Positions 26,485-33,332 of a stretch of DNA of 63,005 nt are shown piece after piece. A model generated the notes under the pieces. It was not told where the DNA came from. It saw only the letters and a program-made list of their open reading frames with translations, and searched no databases. The translations under genes were made by a program, and so were the position numbers. The first letter of the stretch is position 1. Each line of letters opens with the position of its first letter. The DNA is taken from NCBI RefSeq assembly GCF_900129155.1, contig NZ_FQVF01000026.1:1-63005 (forward strand), written 5' to 3'. Source of the stretch: Marinomonas polaris DSM 16579 (GTDB lineage Bacteria > Pseudomonadota > Gammaproteobacteria > Pseudomonadales > Marinomonadaceae).

Positions 26485-28134
26485 TTATAAAGTGCAAGGG
26501 TAAATTGATTTAACATCCATGGTATTTTTGATGCTGGCATCAGGCATCATCATGTCTCCATGAATGTATCCACCTCGGCTGCGATAAATTGGCACTAGTT
26601 CACGTTGACCTTGTTTCGCGGCAATAAGGCTGAGTAGGGCAAGCGGCTCGATATCATCGAACCGGCAATGAATATGCTTGCTGCTTGCGGTAAAAAGTCC
26701 TCGGTTAGCACTGCGTTCAAATATGTTTTCTCCCAACTTTTCTGCAAGTGTTAAGTAGCTCGCGTTTTTAGTTGCTTGATACATTTCTAAGGTGGCAAAT
26801 AGGAATAGTGGTTCGTCTGCCTTGGTTTGCAGATTGACGTTTGGTTCATCGTTTACCCAGTTGCCAAGATCAAAATGTTTTGCCATAGCGCAGACGGTAG
26901 CCCAAATGATATTGCTCTGGTTCCCAACCGAACAGTTTTCTGTCCAGTTAGTGACGTAAGCAAGAAAAACATGAGAAGGAACAGGGCGACGAATAATTTC
27001 TACGCCCTTTTTACCATAATAACCGTAACGAGGAATCTGTTGTCCTGTTAGGTCTTTGCCATCGGCGAACATGGGCTTGATTTCATTTGTATTTGCATCG
27101 TAGGCGTAATACGCCCAAGCTTCCAAGCCTTCTGTCGTCCAATCTAATAGCTGTTTACCATCTTCACCAAGCTCTCGGGCGAGTAGCGTTTGCGCTAGGC
27201 TGCAATCTCCATAAATACCTTCTGGCCCATTGAGGGCTTCTTCATCCATTTTGAACAATACCCAAGCTTCTTTCGCCACATCACCATATTCTGGACCAAA
27301 TTGACGTTGGGCTCTGTCGCCCCAAAACGAGAAAGTGTATTGCGGATCATTTTCGTCTTCTGGCGCGTCGCCAGTTTTTAATGGGCGATTGTATTGGTAA
27401 CAACCAAGCTTGGTGTCTGGGTGACGGCTGTTGACATATTGACTCATTAAAAACTCGGCCCAAGAAAGGGCTTTTTCATCGCGATTTAGCTTATAGAGCA
27501 TACCTGCGCTGAATACTAGATCGTTGCCGATATTGACGAAAGATAATCCTTTCATTTCACGTAGTGGTTCTAGGTGTCTGTTTTGTGGTTTGTCCCAAAA
27601 AGTTATTTCATCGAATTCTAATCCATAGCTGCCGTGGCGGGACATTTCCATATTGTCCCAGTTTGTCACATGACAATTCCAAATCGCCTTTATCATTCGG
27701 CTGGTGGCGTTTGGATTAGTTTCATACATGAGTTCATAAAACGGGCAATGGTGTTTCAGTTCGTGCACCATATTCTTATTTTCTGGCCCAACGGTATTTA
27801 GCGTTTTCAAATCAAGAAAAGAGTGACCGCCCCAACGAATAAGGCCACTTGAATCGGCATGATCAAAATGCCATTGGATCGCCTCTTGCGCGGCTTGTTT
27901 GTATTTTGGTTGATTGGTTAACGCGCTTAATCCACAAAAAAAGCGGAACAAATTTTGTTGGCTGGCAATATTGGAGGGTTCCCACTCTGTGTCATCGGTA
28001 TTTTTCCACGTTACCGGCTTGCCATTAAATGAGTTACAGCCATCAAAGAAAAGCGGCGTACCGTGATATGGATCGCGATAGTGTTCAAGAATGGTGTTGG
28101 CGTAGTGGGTTAGGTAATCCAGCATATTTTGCAT
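26485..28134 (-). CDS. Family 2 pectate lyase (exopolygalacturonate/disaccharide lyase)
   Basis: A 549-residue polysaccharide lyase of family PL2. Members cleave oligogalacturonate by beta-elimination, in the cytoplasm (PelW) or the periplasm. There is no signal peptide here, so the PelW-like intracellular role fits. The metal and catalytic residues of the Yersinia PL2 enzyme (as I recall them: His109, Glu130, Arg171, His172) map with a constant offset of five onto His104 (WGGHSFLD), Glu125 (VHELKHH), Arg166 and His167 (MSRHGSYG). The rest has the repeating helical pattern of an alpha/alpha barrel (WAEFLMSQYVNSRHP, YYAYDANTNE, WTENCSVGNQ). No other pectin genes flank it. A KdgR-like site lies in the promoter gap. 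Ancient family; specificity is inferred. Confidence 0.88.
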   Translation of the reverse strand: MQNMLDYLTHYANTILEHYRDPYHGTPLFFDGCNSFNGKPVTWKNTDDTEWEPSNIASQQNLFRFFCGLSALTNQPKYKQAAQEAIQWHFDHADSSGLIRWGGHSFLDLKTLNTVGPENKNMVHELKHHCPFYELMYETNPNATSRMIKAIWNCHVTNWDNMEMSRHGSYGLEFDEITFWDKPQNRHLEPLREMKGLSFVNIGNDLVFSAGMLYKLNRDEKALSWAEFLMSQYVNSRHPDTKLGCYQYNRPLKTGDAPEDENDPQYTFSFWGDRAQRQFGPEYGDVAKEAWVLFKMDEEALNGPEGIYGDCSLAQTLLARELGEDGKQLLDWTTEGLEAWAYYAYDANTNEIKPMFADGKDLTGQQIPRYGYYGKKGVEIIRRPVPSHVFLAYVTNWTENCSVGNQSNIIWATVCAMAKHFDLGNWVNDEPNVNLQTKADEPLFLFATLEMYQATKNASYLTLAEKLGENIFERSANRGLFTASSKHIHCRFDDIEPLALLSLIAAKQGQRELVPIYRSRGGYIHGDMMMPDASIKNTMDVKSIYPCTL

Positions 28135-28197
28135 TGTGTTTATCCATGTTTTTATTCTTCTCTCATCTTAAATGAGATTGTTGTTAGTCACCAGAAT

Positions 28198-28219
28198 AAA
28201 TTAAAACGACGTTTCATTT
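28198..28219. promoter_or_regulatory. KdgR-like operator upstream of the pectate lyase gene
   Basis: TAAAAC-GAC-GTTTCA (28202-28216) with AT-rich flanks reads like the KdgR consensus TGAAAC-N3-GTTTCA, differing in one arm base. It lies about 65 bases upstream of the lyase start in the gap shared with pepD. KdgR is the IclR-family repressor of pectin catabolism in gammaproteobacteria. The consensus is from memory and no kdgR gene is in the window. Confidence 0.6.
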
Positions 28220-28391
28220 AATTTGTTACTCCTTGTTTGGCTTGCTAGATTTGTTAATTTTTATTAAGAATGATCTGTTAGTGCATGCGTTTTCTCTATC
28301 GGCTTAGTCTTAATTTCGATTGCCACAATTGGTGCTCTTCTTTAGTGTTGCTAGCATTCGCAACATGCCATTAAAAATACAAGAGACCAAA

Positions 28392-29864
28392 ATGAACGAA
28401 GTACTAACGACGTTACAACCAACCGCAATTTGGCGCCATTTCCAAACACTATGTAATACACCGCGCCCGTCATACTATGAAGCAGCATTAAGAGAACACT
28501 TGATTCAATGGGCAACCAAGTTAGGTCATGAAACCTATGTGGATCCAGTGGGAAACCTGCTAATTCGCAAAGCCGCAAGCAAAGGCATGGAAGACAGAGA
28601 AACCGTCGTCTTGCAAGGTCACTTGGACATGGTGGCGCAGAAGAACGCTGATATTGATCACGACTTCACCAAAGAGCCGATTGTCACGCAAGTGATCGAT
28701 GGTTGGGTTCAAGCCACCGGAACAACGCTCGGTGCCGACAATGGCATTGGCGTGGCTGCTGCGATGGCCGTATTGGAATCTACCGATTTAGCTCACGGGC
28801 CAATTGAAGCCTTGTTTACCATTGAAGAAGAAACCAGCTTACGCGGTGCATTGCAGCTTGAAGAGGGCATTCTAAAAGGCAAAATCTTACTGAATTTGGA
28901 TTCGGAAGACCGCGGTGATGTCTACATCGGTTGTGCTGGTGGTATGGACATTAATATTGCAAAGCACTATTCCGCTATTGCTGCAGACAGTGATAAAAAA
29001 GCCTTCAAAATCACCGTGTCTGGTTTACGTGGCGGACATTCAGGCTTGGATATCCATAAAGGTCGCGCCAGCGCCAACGTGCTTATTGTGCGCTTGTTAA
29101 ATCTTCTCAAAGAACGTTGTGACTTTGGTTTAAGCTCGTTTACTGGTGGAACACTGCGTAATGCTATTTCTCGAGATGCGTTAGCAACGATTAACGTAAG
29201 TGACAAAGACCAAGCCAAGTTATTTGCTTTTATCGAAGAGTTCGAGAAAGCCACGAAGGCAGAATTTATCACCACGGAAGCGAATTTGAAGGTAACTTTA
29301 GAAACCGCTGAATTGGATACTGAACTGGAAGCAAACGATAAAGATGCCTTGTTAAATGCCGTGTACTGCGCGCCTCATGGTGTTCATCGCATGAGTGCAG
29401 ACTTAGAAGGCGTGACAGAAACTTCCTGTAACTTTGGCGTGATTAATCTACGTAACACAGAAGATGGCAAGAAAGCCTTTGATGCTTGCTTATTGGTACG
29501 TTCCCTTGTCGATTCTGCCGTGGAACACCTTGCTTACGTGGCAAAATCCGCATTTTCGTTAATCCAAGCTAATGTGAAATTAGAGAACGGCTACCCAGGC
29601 TGGCGCCCAGATCCAAATGCAGGTTTGCTCAAGCATTTCTTAACGGTACATACAGATGTCATGGGTCACGAAGCCAATGTTAAAGTTATTCATGCGGGCT
29701 TAGAATGCGGCATCATCGGCGCGAAATACCCAGGGATGGAGATGGTGTCATTCGGCCCAAATATCCGCGGCGCGCATTCACCGACAGAACGCATGGAGAT
29801 TGACTCCGTTGGGGATTTTTGGCGACTACTTGTGGCGTTGTTGGAATCCGTTCCAAAGGCTTAA
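28392..29864 (+). CDS. pepD: Aminoacyl-histidine dipeptidase (peptidase D)
   Basis: An M20/M28-type zinc dipeptidase of 490 residues that cleaves Xaa-His and other dipeptides in the cytoplasm. Metal-site motifs: LQGHLDMV, TLGADNGIGVA (shared Asp), FTIEEETSLRGA (catalytic Glu-Glu), LLNLDSEDRGDVYIG and the final GAHSPTERM His. ATG 28392 follows AAGAGAC and gives the family start; the frame runs 24 codons further upstream in non-family sequence. It is divergent from the pectate lyase gene. Confidence 0.95.
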   Translation: MNEVLTTLQPTAIWRHFQTLCNTPRPSYYEAALREHLIQWATKLGHETYVDPVGNLLIRKAASKGMEDRETVVLQGHLDMVAQKNADIDHDFTKEPIVTQVIDGWVQATGTTLGADNGIGVAAAMAVLESTDLAHGPIEALFTIEEETSLRGALQLEEGILKGKILLNLDSEDRGDVYIGCAGGMDINIAKHYSAIAADSDKKAFKITVSGLRGGHSGLDIHKGRASANVLIVRLLNLLKERCDFGLSSFTGGTLRNAISRDALATINVSDKDQAKLFAFIEEFEKATKAEFITTEANLKVTLETAELDTELEANDKDALLNAVYCAPHGVHRMSADLEGVTETSCNFGVINLRNTEDGKKAFDACLLVRSLVDSAVEHLAYVAKSAFSLIQANVKLENGYPGWRPDPNAGLLKHFLTVHTDVMGHEANVKVIHAGLECGIIGAKYPGMEMVSFGPNIRGAHSPTERMEIDSVGDFWRLLVALLESVPKA

Positions 29865-29908
29865 CTTCCGTAGTTTTCCTCTCATTAGCTTTAAGCTGCA
29901 AGGTTATT

Positions 29909-29966
29909 CCGCCCCGCTGGGCGGGTAACTTTTGCCAAACGATGCAAAAGTAACCAAAAAATCTTT
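29909..29966. repeat. Paired hairpins of a dispersed intergenic repeat type
   Basis: CCGCCC-CGCT-GGGCGG is followed directly by GTAACTTTTGC and GCAAAAGTAAC, inverted around CAAACGAT with one mismatch. The pattern (GC hairpin, then TAACTTTTG...CAAAAGTAACC) recurs after genes in many proteobacteria. It may also end pepD transcription, though no T-run follows. Confidence 0.55.
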
Positions 29967-30161
29967 TGTCGGACTTTCAGCCCAAACGTCTCATTCACTT
30001 TGTTTAATATAATTTTAGCTAGACGACTTTTATCGTAAGGCATAGATTATTTATTCGGTTTGAGATAACTCTTCAATCACTGACTTTGAAACTCCATAAA
30101 GTCGCGCAACTTCGTCGCGTCAAACTGACTTCTTCGTAGCTATAAGGGCGTTGTCCCATAT

Positions 30162-30236
30162 ATCACCTTGATATTCGCTTTGCTTGCGCCTGTTTCGCAG
30201 GCTCAACGCGTCAGCGCAAAACGAAACCAAGGTGAT
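30162..30236. repeat. 75-bp imperfect palindrome
   Basis: The arms start ATCACCTTG and end CAAGGTGAT, and pairing continues inward (TTCGCTTTGC against GCAAAACGAA) for roughly 25 positions with a few mismatches, leaving a loop near CTGTTTCGCAGG, itself a small hairpin. No gene runs through it. Confidence 0.6.
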
Positions 30237-30553
30237 TGACAGGTGTGAGTCCTGTTTATAGAGACTTTTGTTAGTCGCGCCTTTAGGCCGATATTGAAAT
30301 GAGCTTCGAAGTGACCATTAAGTATTTCAACTTGAGATTTCAGAGTATAAAAAAGATCCGATCATAGGGACTGAGGGAATCGCTTGCCTCGCTGGATAAA
30401 TCGCGCTACAAAAGAGCAAATAAAGAATCAACATAGCAGCGATCAAAGACGATCTGAAGCGGCGTAGTCCAAACAGACGTTGGTATTAGCGAGTTATATA
30501 ACAGGGAAGTCCCACCATGAAAAAAGCCAATCCCCTATATAGACAATGCAGCC

Positions 30554-30610
30554 GTTCAACAGTGAGTTATAGCCGCAGCTACGCTGCTGTATAACCCTTA
30601 ATTGTTAGGC
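30554..30610 (+). other. attC-like integron recombination site 1
   Basis: 57 bases bounded by GTTCAAC (R''-type, RYYYAAC) and GTTAGGC (R'-type core, GTTRRRY), with a complementary centre GTTATAGCCGCAGC-TAC-GCTGC-TG-TATAAC. This is the imperfectly paired layout of an integron 59-base element. The cassette ORF starts 10 bases downstream of the core. No integrase gene is present in the window. Confidence 0.7.
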
Positions 30611-30619
30611 TAATAAAAT

Positions 30620-31075
30620 ATGAACGAGTGCCAAATTAATATGGAGTTATCTGACATTATCGCCATTGTGGCGGTTCTTGTTGCTGGTTTATCGGCTTTA
30701 TACGCGCGATGGGCTTGGGCAGAGGCAAAGAGAGCAAACGAAATCTCTTTATCTGGGCACAAGAAAGAAATCTATGATGCTTTCTTTGAGCTAAAGATGC
30801 ACATGCAGGAAAAAGCTGAGTTCGCGGAGCTTTCTGAAGTCTCAAAGTTCTATTACCCATCAAGAAATGCACAACTATACTTTTCTAAAAGCTTGGCTGA
30901 GAAAATATCCAAGTATTACGAAGCGTGTTTCTGGGTTGCGGATATCCATCGTAGTAAGGGCGGCCATGACGGAGAAAGCATGGAGAAGTGCAAGCCCTAT
31001 CTTGATACGGAGCAAGAATTGGCTCCCGAAATTGATAAGGCTATTTCTGAGTTAATCCGGAGTTCAAATGCCTAA
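30620..31075 (+). CDS. Integron-cassette-type hypothetical protein with membrane anchor
   Basis: A 151-residue protein with one N-terminal transmembrane helix (about residues 11-32, IIAIVAVLVAGLSALYARWAW) and a soluble helical C-terminal part. I do not recognise a family. Its stop codon lies inside the R'' box of the second attC-like site (GCCTAAC at 31070-31076) and its start lies 10 bases after the first. That exact fit between two sites is the mark of an integron gene cassette. An internal ATG at 30641 is an alternative start. Confidence 0.65.
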   Translation: MNECQINMELSDIIAIVAVLVAGLSALYARWAWAEAKRANEISLSGHKKEIYDAFFELKMHMQEKAEFAELSEVSKFYYPSRNAQLYFSKSLAEKISKYYEACFWVADIHRSKGGHDGESMEKCKPYLDTEQELAPEIDKAISELIRSSNA

Positions 31076-31141
31076 CAAACGCAGGCACAGCGACAAAATT
31101 TCCGCTTCGCTCCAATTTTGCCCGTGCTGCGGGCGTTATAA
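31070..31141 (+). other. attC-like integron recombination site 2
   Basis: 72 bases running GCCTAACAAACGC ... GCGGGCGTTATAAG, the form seen in many marine chromosomal-integron sites (TAACAAACGC...GGGCGTTA). The interior is an imperfect palindrome with CAAAATT...AATTTTG and GCAGGCAC...GTGCTGC. R' departs slightly from GTTRRRY (GTTATAA). Confidence 0.82.
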
Positions 31142-31166
31142 GCTATCCGTGGTTGTCGGTTTGGAG

Positions 31167-31631
31167 ATGTCGGTGTACAAAACCCGTAAAGCTGAAAATA
31201 GTGACTATGAGTTCCTATTTGGGCTTAAGAAATCAGCAGAATTTGAACCAATCAAAGCTGTCTTTGGTTGGGACGAGAATGTTCAAAGAGAAATTCATCG
31301 CAATGAATGGAACGAGGAAAAGCCAACCATAATAGAAGTCGATGGGATTGCAGTAGGTAGTTATTTAGTGCAGTTTCATGCTGATCATTTGTACTTTGGT
31401 CGTTTTTTCTTGCTACCACAGTATCAGGGTAAAGGTATTGGCAGCCAAGTATTGAAAGGCGTAATTGAAATTGCAACTCAAAAATTGTTACCAATTAAGC
31501 TTTGTTACTTACAAGGAAATCGAGTAGGGCAGCTTTACAAAAGGCTGGGCTTCGAAGTAATAGGACAAAACGAACAGTTTGTGCACATGCATAAAATGAA
31601 TTTAGTGTCAGATGAAAAAATAGTATTTTAA
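31167..31631 (+). CDS. GNAT-family N-acetyltransferase (cassette-borne)
   Basis: A 154-residue GNAT acetyltransferase. The acetyl-CoA loop is LLPQYQGKGIGSQVLKGV, with the later NRVGQLYKRLGFEVIGQ beta-bulge and helix. Substrate unknown. Reading frames extend upstream into the attC site, so the start must be 31167 or the GTG at 31173; the latter has GGAG 6 bases upstream and may be the real one. It sits just after attC-like site 2, so it could be a second cassette, but I find no attC after its stop, so its right end is open or lost. The bacterial GNAT is a very common cassette cargo. Confidence 0.85.
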   Translation: MSVYKTRKAENSDYEFLFGLKKSAEFEPIKAVFGWDENVQREIHRNEWNEEKPTIIEVDGIAVGSYLVQFHADHLYFGRFFLLPQYQGKGIGSQVLKGVIEIATQKLLPIKLCYLQGNRVGQLYKRLGFEVIGQNEQFVHMHKMNLVSDEKIVF

Positions 31632-31665
31632 CACTTGCCCCTAAATTACTTTCAACGGAGAAGAA

Positions 31666-32045
31666 ATGACTTCCAAGGACGTTGTTCTATCATTCTGGAA
31701 TGCTATGCAAACAAATGACTTTGCGAAAGCAAGTGAGTGGCTTAGTCCTGATTTTGAAGGTTTTTGGCCTCAGTCTGGTGAACTTATTGTTGGCAAGGAT
31801 AACTTTGCAGCTATTAATTCCTATTATTCTGCCAATGGTATTTGGTAGTTTACACTTCATTCGATTGTCTGTGATGGTGCTATGTTGTAACCAATGTTTC
31901 GATTACCGATGGTGTTCAAAAAGCCAGCGCTATAACGTTTCATACAGTGGAAGATGATTTAATTATCAAGCAAAAAGAGTTCTGGCCTGGCCCTATGGAG
32001 GCGCAAGCGTGGCGATCTAAATGGGTAAAGGTTGTACAAGAATAA
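31666..32045 (+). pseudogene. NTF2/SnoaL-like protein gene broken by stop and frameshift
   Basis: The first 60 codons read as an NTF2-like fold start (DVVLSFWNAMQTNDFAKASE, then FEGFWPQSGELIVGKDNF) and end at TAG 31846-31848 directly after GIW. The same frame continues with FTLHSIVCDGAM before a second stop near 31890. Another frame then completes the fold (VTNVSITDGVQKA, DLIIKQKEFWPGP, WRSKWVKVVQE) to a TAA ending at 32045. Thus one nonsense change and one frameshift split what was a single ~125-residue gene. The start has GGAG 8 bases upstream. Confidence 0.75.
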
Positions 32046-32218
32046 GGAGTACACATAAGAAGGTAAGCATTTGAGGCTGCGTTTCTAATGCTGGGCATTA
32101 CGATCAATCTGCAGAATTCTTGATTGAGGTATAGGAAAATTGTTATTGCACGATGTTTTTATACAATGCGCCAAGCTTCGGGTAAAACCTCCTTCTAACT
32201 TAATCCTCATAGAATTTG

Positions 32219-32246
32219 CTAATTATATAAAATTTTATATAATTAG
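32219..32246. promoter_or_regulatory. 28-bp perfect palindrome, likely antitoxin operator
   Basis: From CTAATTATATAAAA to TTTTATATAATTAG the sequence equals its own reverse complement over 28 bases. It overlaps a plausible promoter (TTGCTA, 16-base gap, TATAAT) and lies 27 bases upstream of the HTH antitoxin-like gene. Autoregulation by that dimeric repressor is the likely use. Confidence 0.7.
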
Positions 32247-32273
32247 GGTGTTATCAAATATTGGAGATGCATC

Positions 32274-32588
32274 ATGACGCTTAAGTTTTACGATAGTCCA
32301 TTTCATGTCACTCATGACAATGAAGTTGCTAGCAAAATGGCAATGAAAATGGATTTATCAATAATGCTATCAAACCTAATTAAAGAACAGGGTTGGACTC
32401 AGGTTGAAGCTGCGGAAAAGCTCAACATTAAGCAATCCAGAGTGTCCGATCTGAAAAATGCAAAAATCGAAAAGTTTACCATTGATGCCATGTTCGACAT
32501 GCTCGATGCCTTAGGTTTTAAAATCCAGATGTCGATGCCATCATTACATGAGGCTTCAATAGCGATATCGAAAGCACAGGTGGCTTAA
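32274..32588 (+). CDS. XRE-type HTH protein, HigA-like antitoxin
   Basis: A 104-residue DNA-binding protein of the HigA/COG5606 antitoxin group. The HTH lies at about residues 38-72 (TQVEAAEKLNIKQSRVSDL, with KIEKFTIDAMFDMLDALGF behind it), and the arrangement ends in a short tail. GGAG precedes the ATG by 7 bases. The 28-bp palindrome in its promoter suits an autorepressor. Its 3' end overlaps, by four bases and tail-to-tail, a Gp49/HigB-like toxin gene on the other strand, unlike the usual same-strand operon. Confidence 0.85.
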   Translation: MTLKFYDSPFHVTHDNEVASKMAMKMDLSIMLSNLIKEQGWTQVEAAEKLNIKQSRVSDLKNAKIEKFTIDAMFDMLDALGFKIQMSMPSLHEASIAISKAQVA

Positions 32589-32914
32589 GTAAGTTGGGCT
32601 TTTAAGTCTTTAAGGCGTTGCTCAGCGATTTTCATTGCTTTCCGGTCAACACCATTTGTAGTTTTGGTGAAAGAGTGCAGAACAATTATAGTATCCAAAT
32701 ACTTAGCCACGTATACGCATCGAAATGCAGGGCTACCGTTGACTTTGAGCTCCACAACACCTGCTCCAATACTATTTAAATGCTCAATTGTTAGTTCTGG
32801 ATTTTGGCCAAATTGGAGTCGTCTTAGATCTTTCCCAAATTTATCTTGAATAGTAACTGGCAAGTCCTTGTATTCGCGTTCAGCTGCATCACTGACGAAG
32901 GCAAATTTTTTCAC
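32585..32914 (-). CDS. Gp49/HigB-family (RelE-fold) toxin
   Basis: A 109-residue phage-derived Gp49-like protein of the HigB group, toxins that cut mRNA in the ribosome. Visible elements: the start VKKFAFVSDAAEREYKDLP, an LNSIGAGVVELKV strand, FRCVYVAKYLDTIIVLHSF and the basic helix DRKAMKIAEQRLKDL that typically ends the family. The GTG at 32914 has AAGGGA 6 bases upstream; the reading frame is open to 32953 without family sequence. It converges on the antitoxin-like gene and overlaps its stop by four bases, so the toxin has its own promoter upstream of 32914. Confidence 0.85.
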   Translation of the reverse strand: MKKFAFVSDAAEREYKDLPVTIQDKFGKDLRRLQFGQNPELTIEHLNSIGAGVVELKVNGSPAFRCVYVAKYLDTIIVLHSFTKTTNGVDRKAMKIAEQRLKDLKAQLT

Positions 32915-33013
32915 AATGAGTCCCTTGCATAAATGAAAAGAGCAATTGTACATTGAAAGATTGCATATTTTAATAAGCGCTATTTTGTTGTGTTTGTAGG
33001 GTGGTATGACGTG

Positions 33014-33187
33014 ATGAGCAATCGCAATTTATTTGCAGAATTAATATTAGCCCTTGATGAAGTCAAACAGCATTCTGAAGACAAGTTACCAGTCAAACAA
33101 AGTGAAATGATTTCCGGCGAGGTAGGCGATAGTTTCGAGGAAGGAATGTCATTTCACTTGGTTGTTACCCAAGAGCCTGATCTCTGA
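33014..33187 (+). CDS. Small ORF resembling the N-terminus of an antitoxin
   Basis: A 57-codon ORF whose start (MSNRNLFAELILALDEVKQ) resembles the N-terminal linker of MqsA/HigA-type HTH antitoxins, which normally continues into the helix-turn-helix. Here the sequence turns into an unrelated acidic stretch (EMISGEVGDSFEEGMSF) and stops. It may be a decayed fragment or a small gene. The longer frame begins at 32990. Coding status is uncertain. Confidence 0.35.
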   Translation: MSNRNLFAELILALDEVKQHSEDKLPVKQSEMISGEVGDSFEEGMSFHLVVTQEPDL

Positions 33188-33228
33188 TTTTCTTATTACC
33201 CAATAACTTCATTTAAAATACTTAGCCC

Positions 33229-33266
33229 AAGGTAATGCTCCCAACGAGCATTGCCTTTTCTTTTTT
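33229..33266 (+). terminator. Strong hairpin terminator closing the accessory island
   Basis: AAGGTAATGCTC and GAGCATTGCCTT pair over 12 positions with one G-T pair around CCAAC, followed by a T-rich run. Confidence 0.88.
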
Positions 33267-33332
33267 GGAATGGGTGCAAGGTCAGCGGCTAAGAATATGT
33301 CATAATAGCCAGATCAAAGATGAGGTTGGATG

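Larger units (their letters stand above)
29865..30619. other. 755-bp intergenic stretch at the start of the accessory island
   Basis: No supportable intact gene. It holds a hairpin pair of a dispersed repeat type (29909-29966), a large imperfect palindrome (30162-30236) and an attC-like site (30554-30610). A short minus-strand frame at 30051-30160 reads like a decayed helix-turn-helix but is broken by a TGA. The composition and the hairpins suggest remnants of inserted sequence between pepD and the integron-like cassette. Confidence 0.6.

Noticed and set aside
30051..30160. Minus-strand frame with a helix-turn-helix-like end (VARLYGVSKSVIEEL)
   Set aside because: It is broken by a TGA, has no start or ribosome site, and overlaps the region of the large palindrome. 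I treat it as a possible remnant only, not a gene.
32990..33013. Longer start for the small ORF at 33014
   Set aside because: The extra eight codons lack a ribosome site and are not like the antitoxin-type start that follows.
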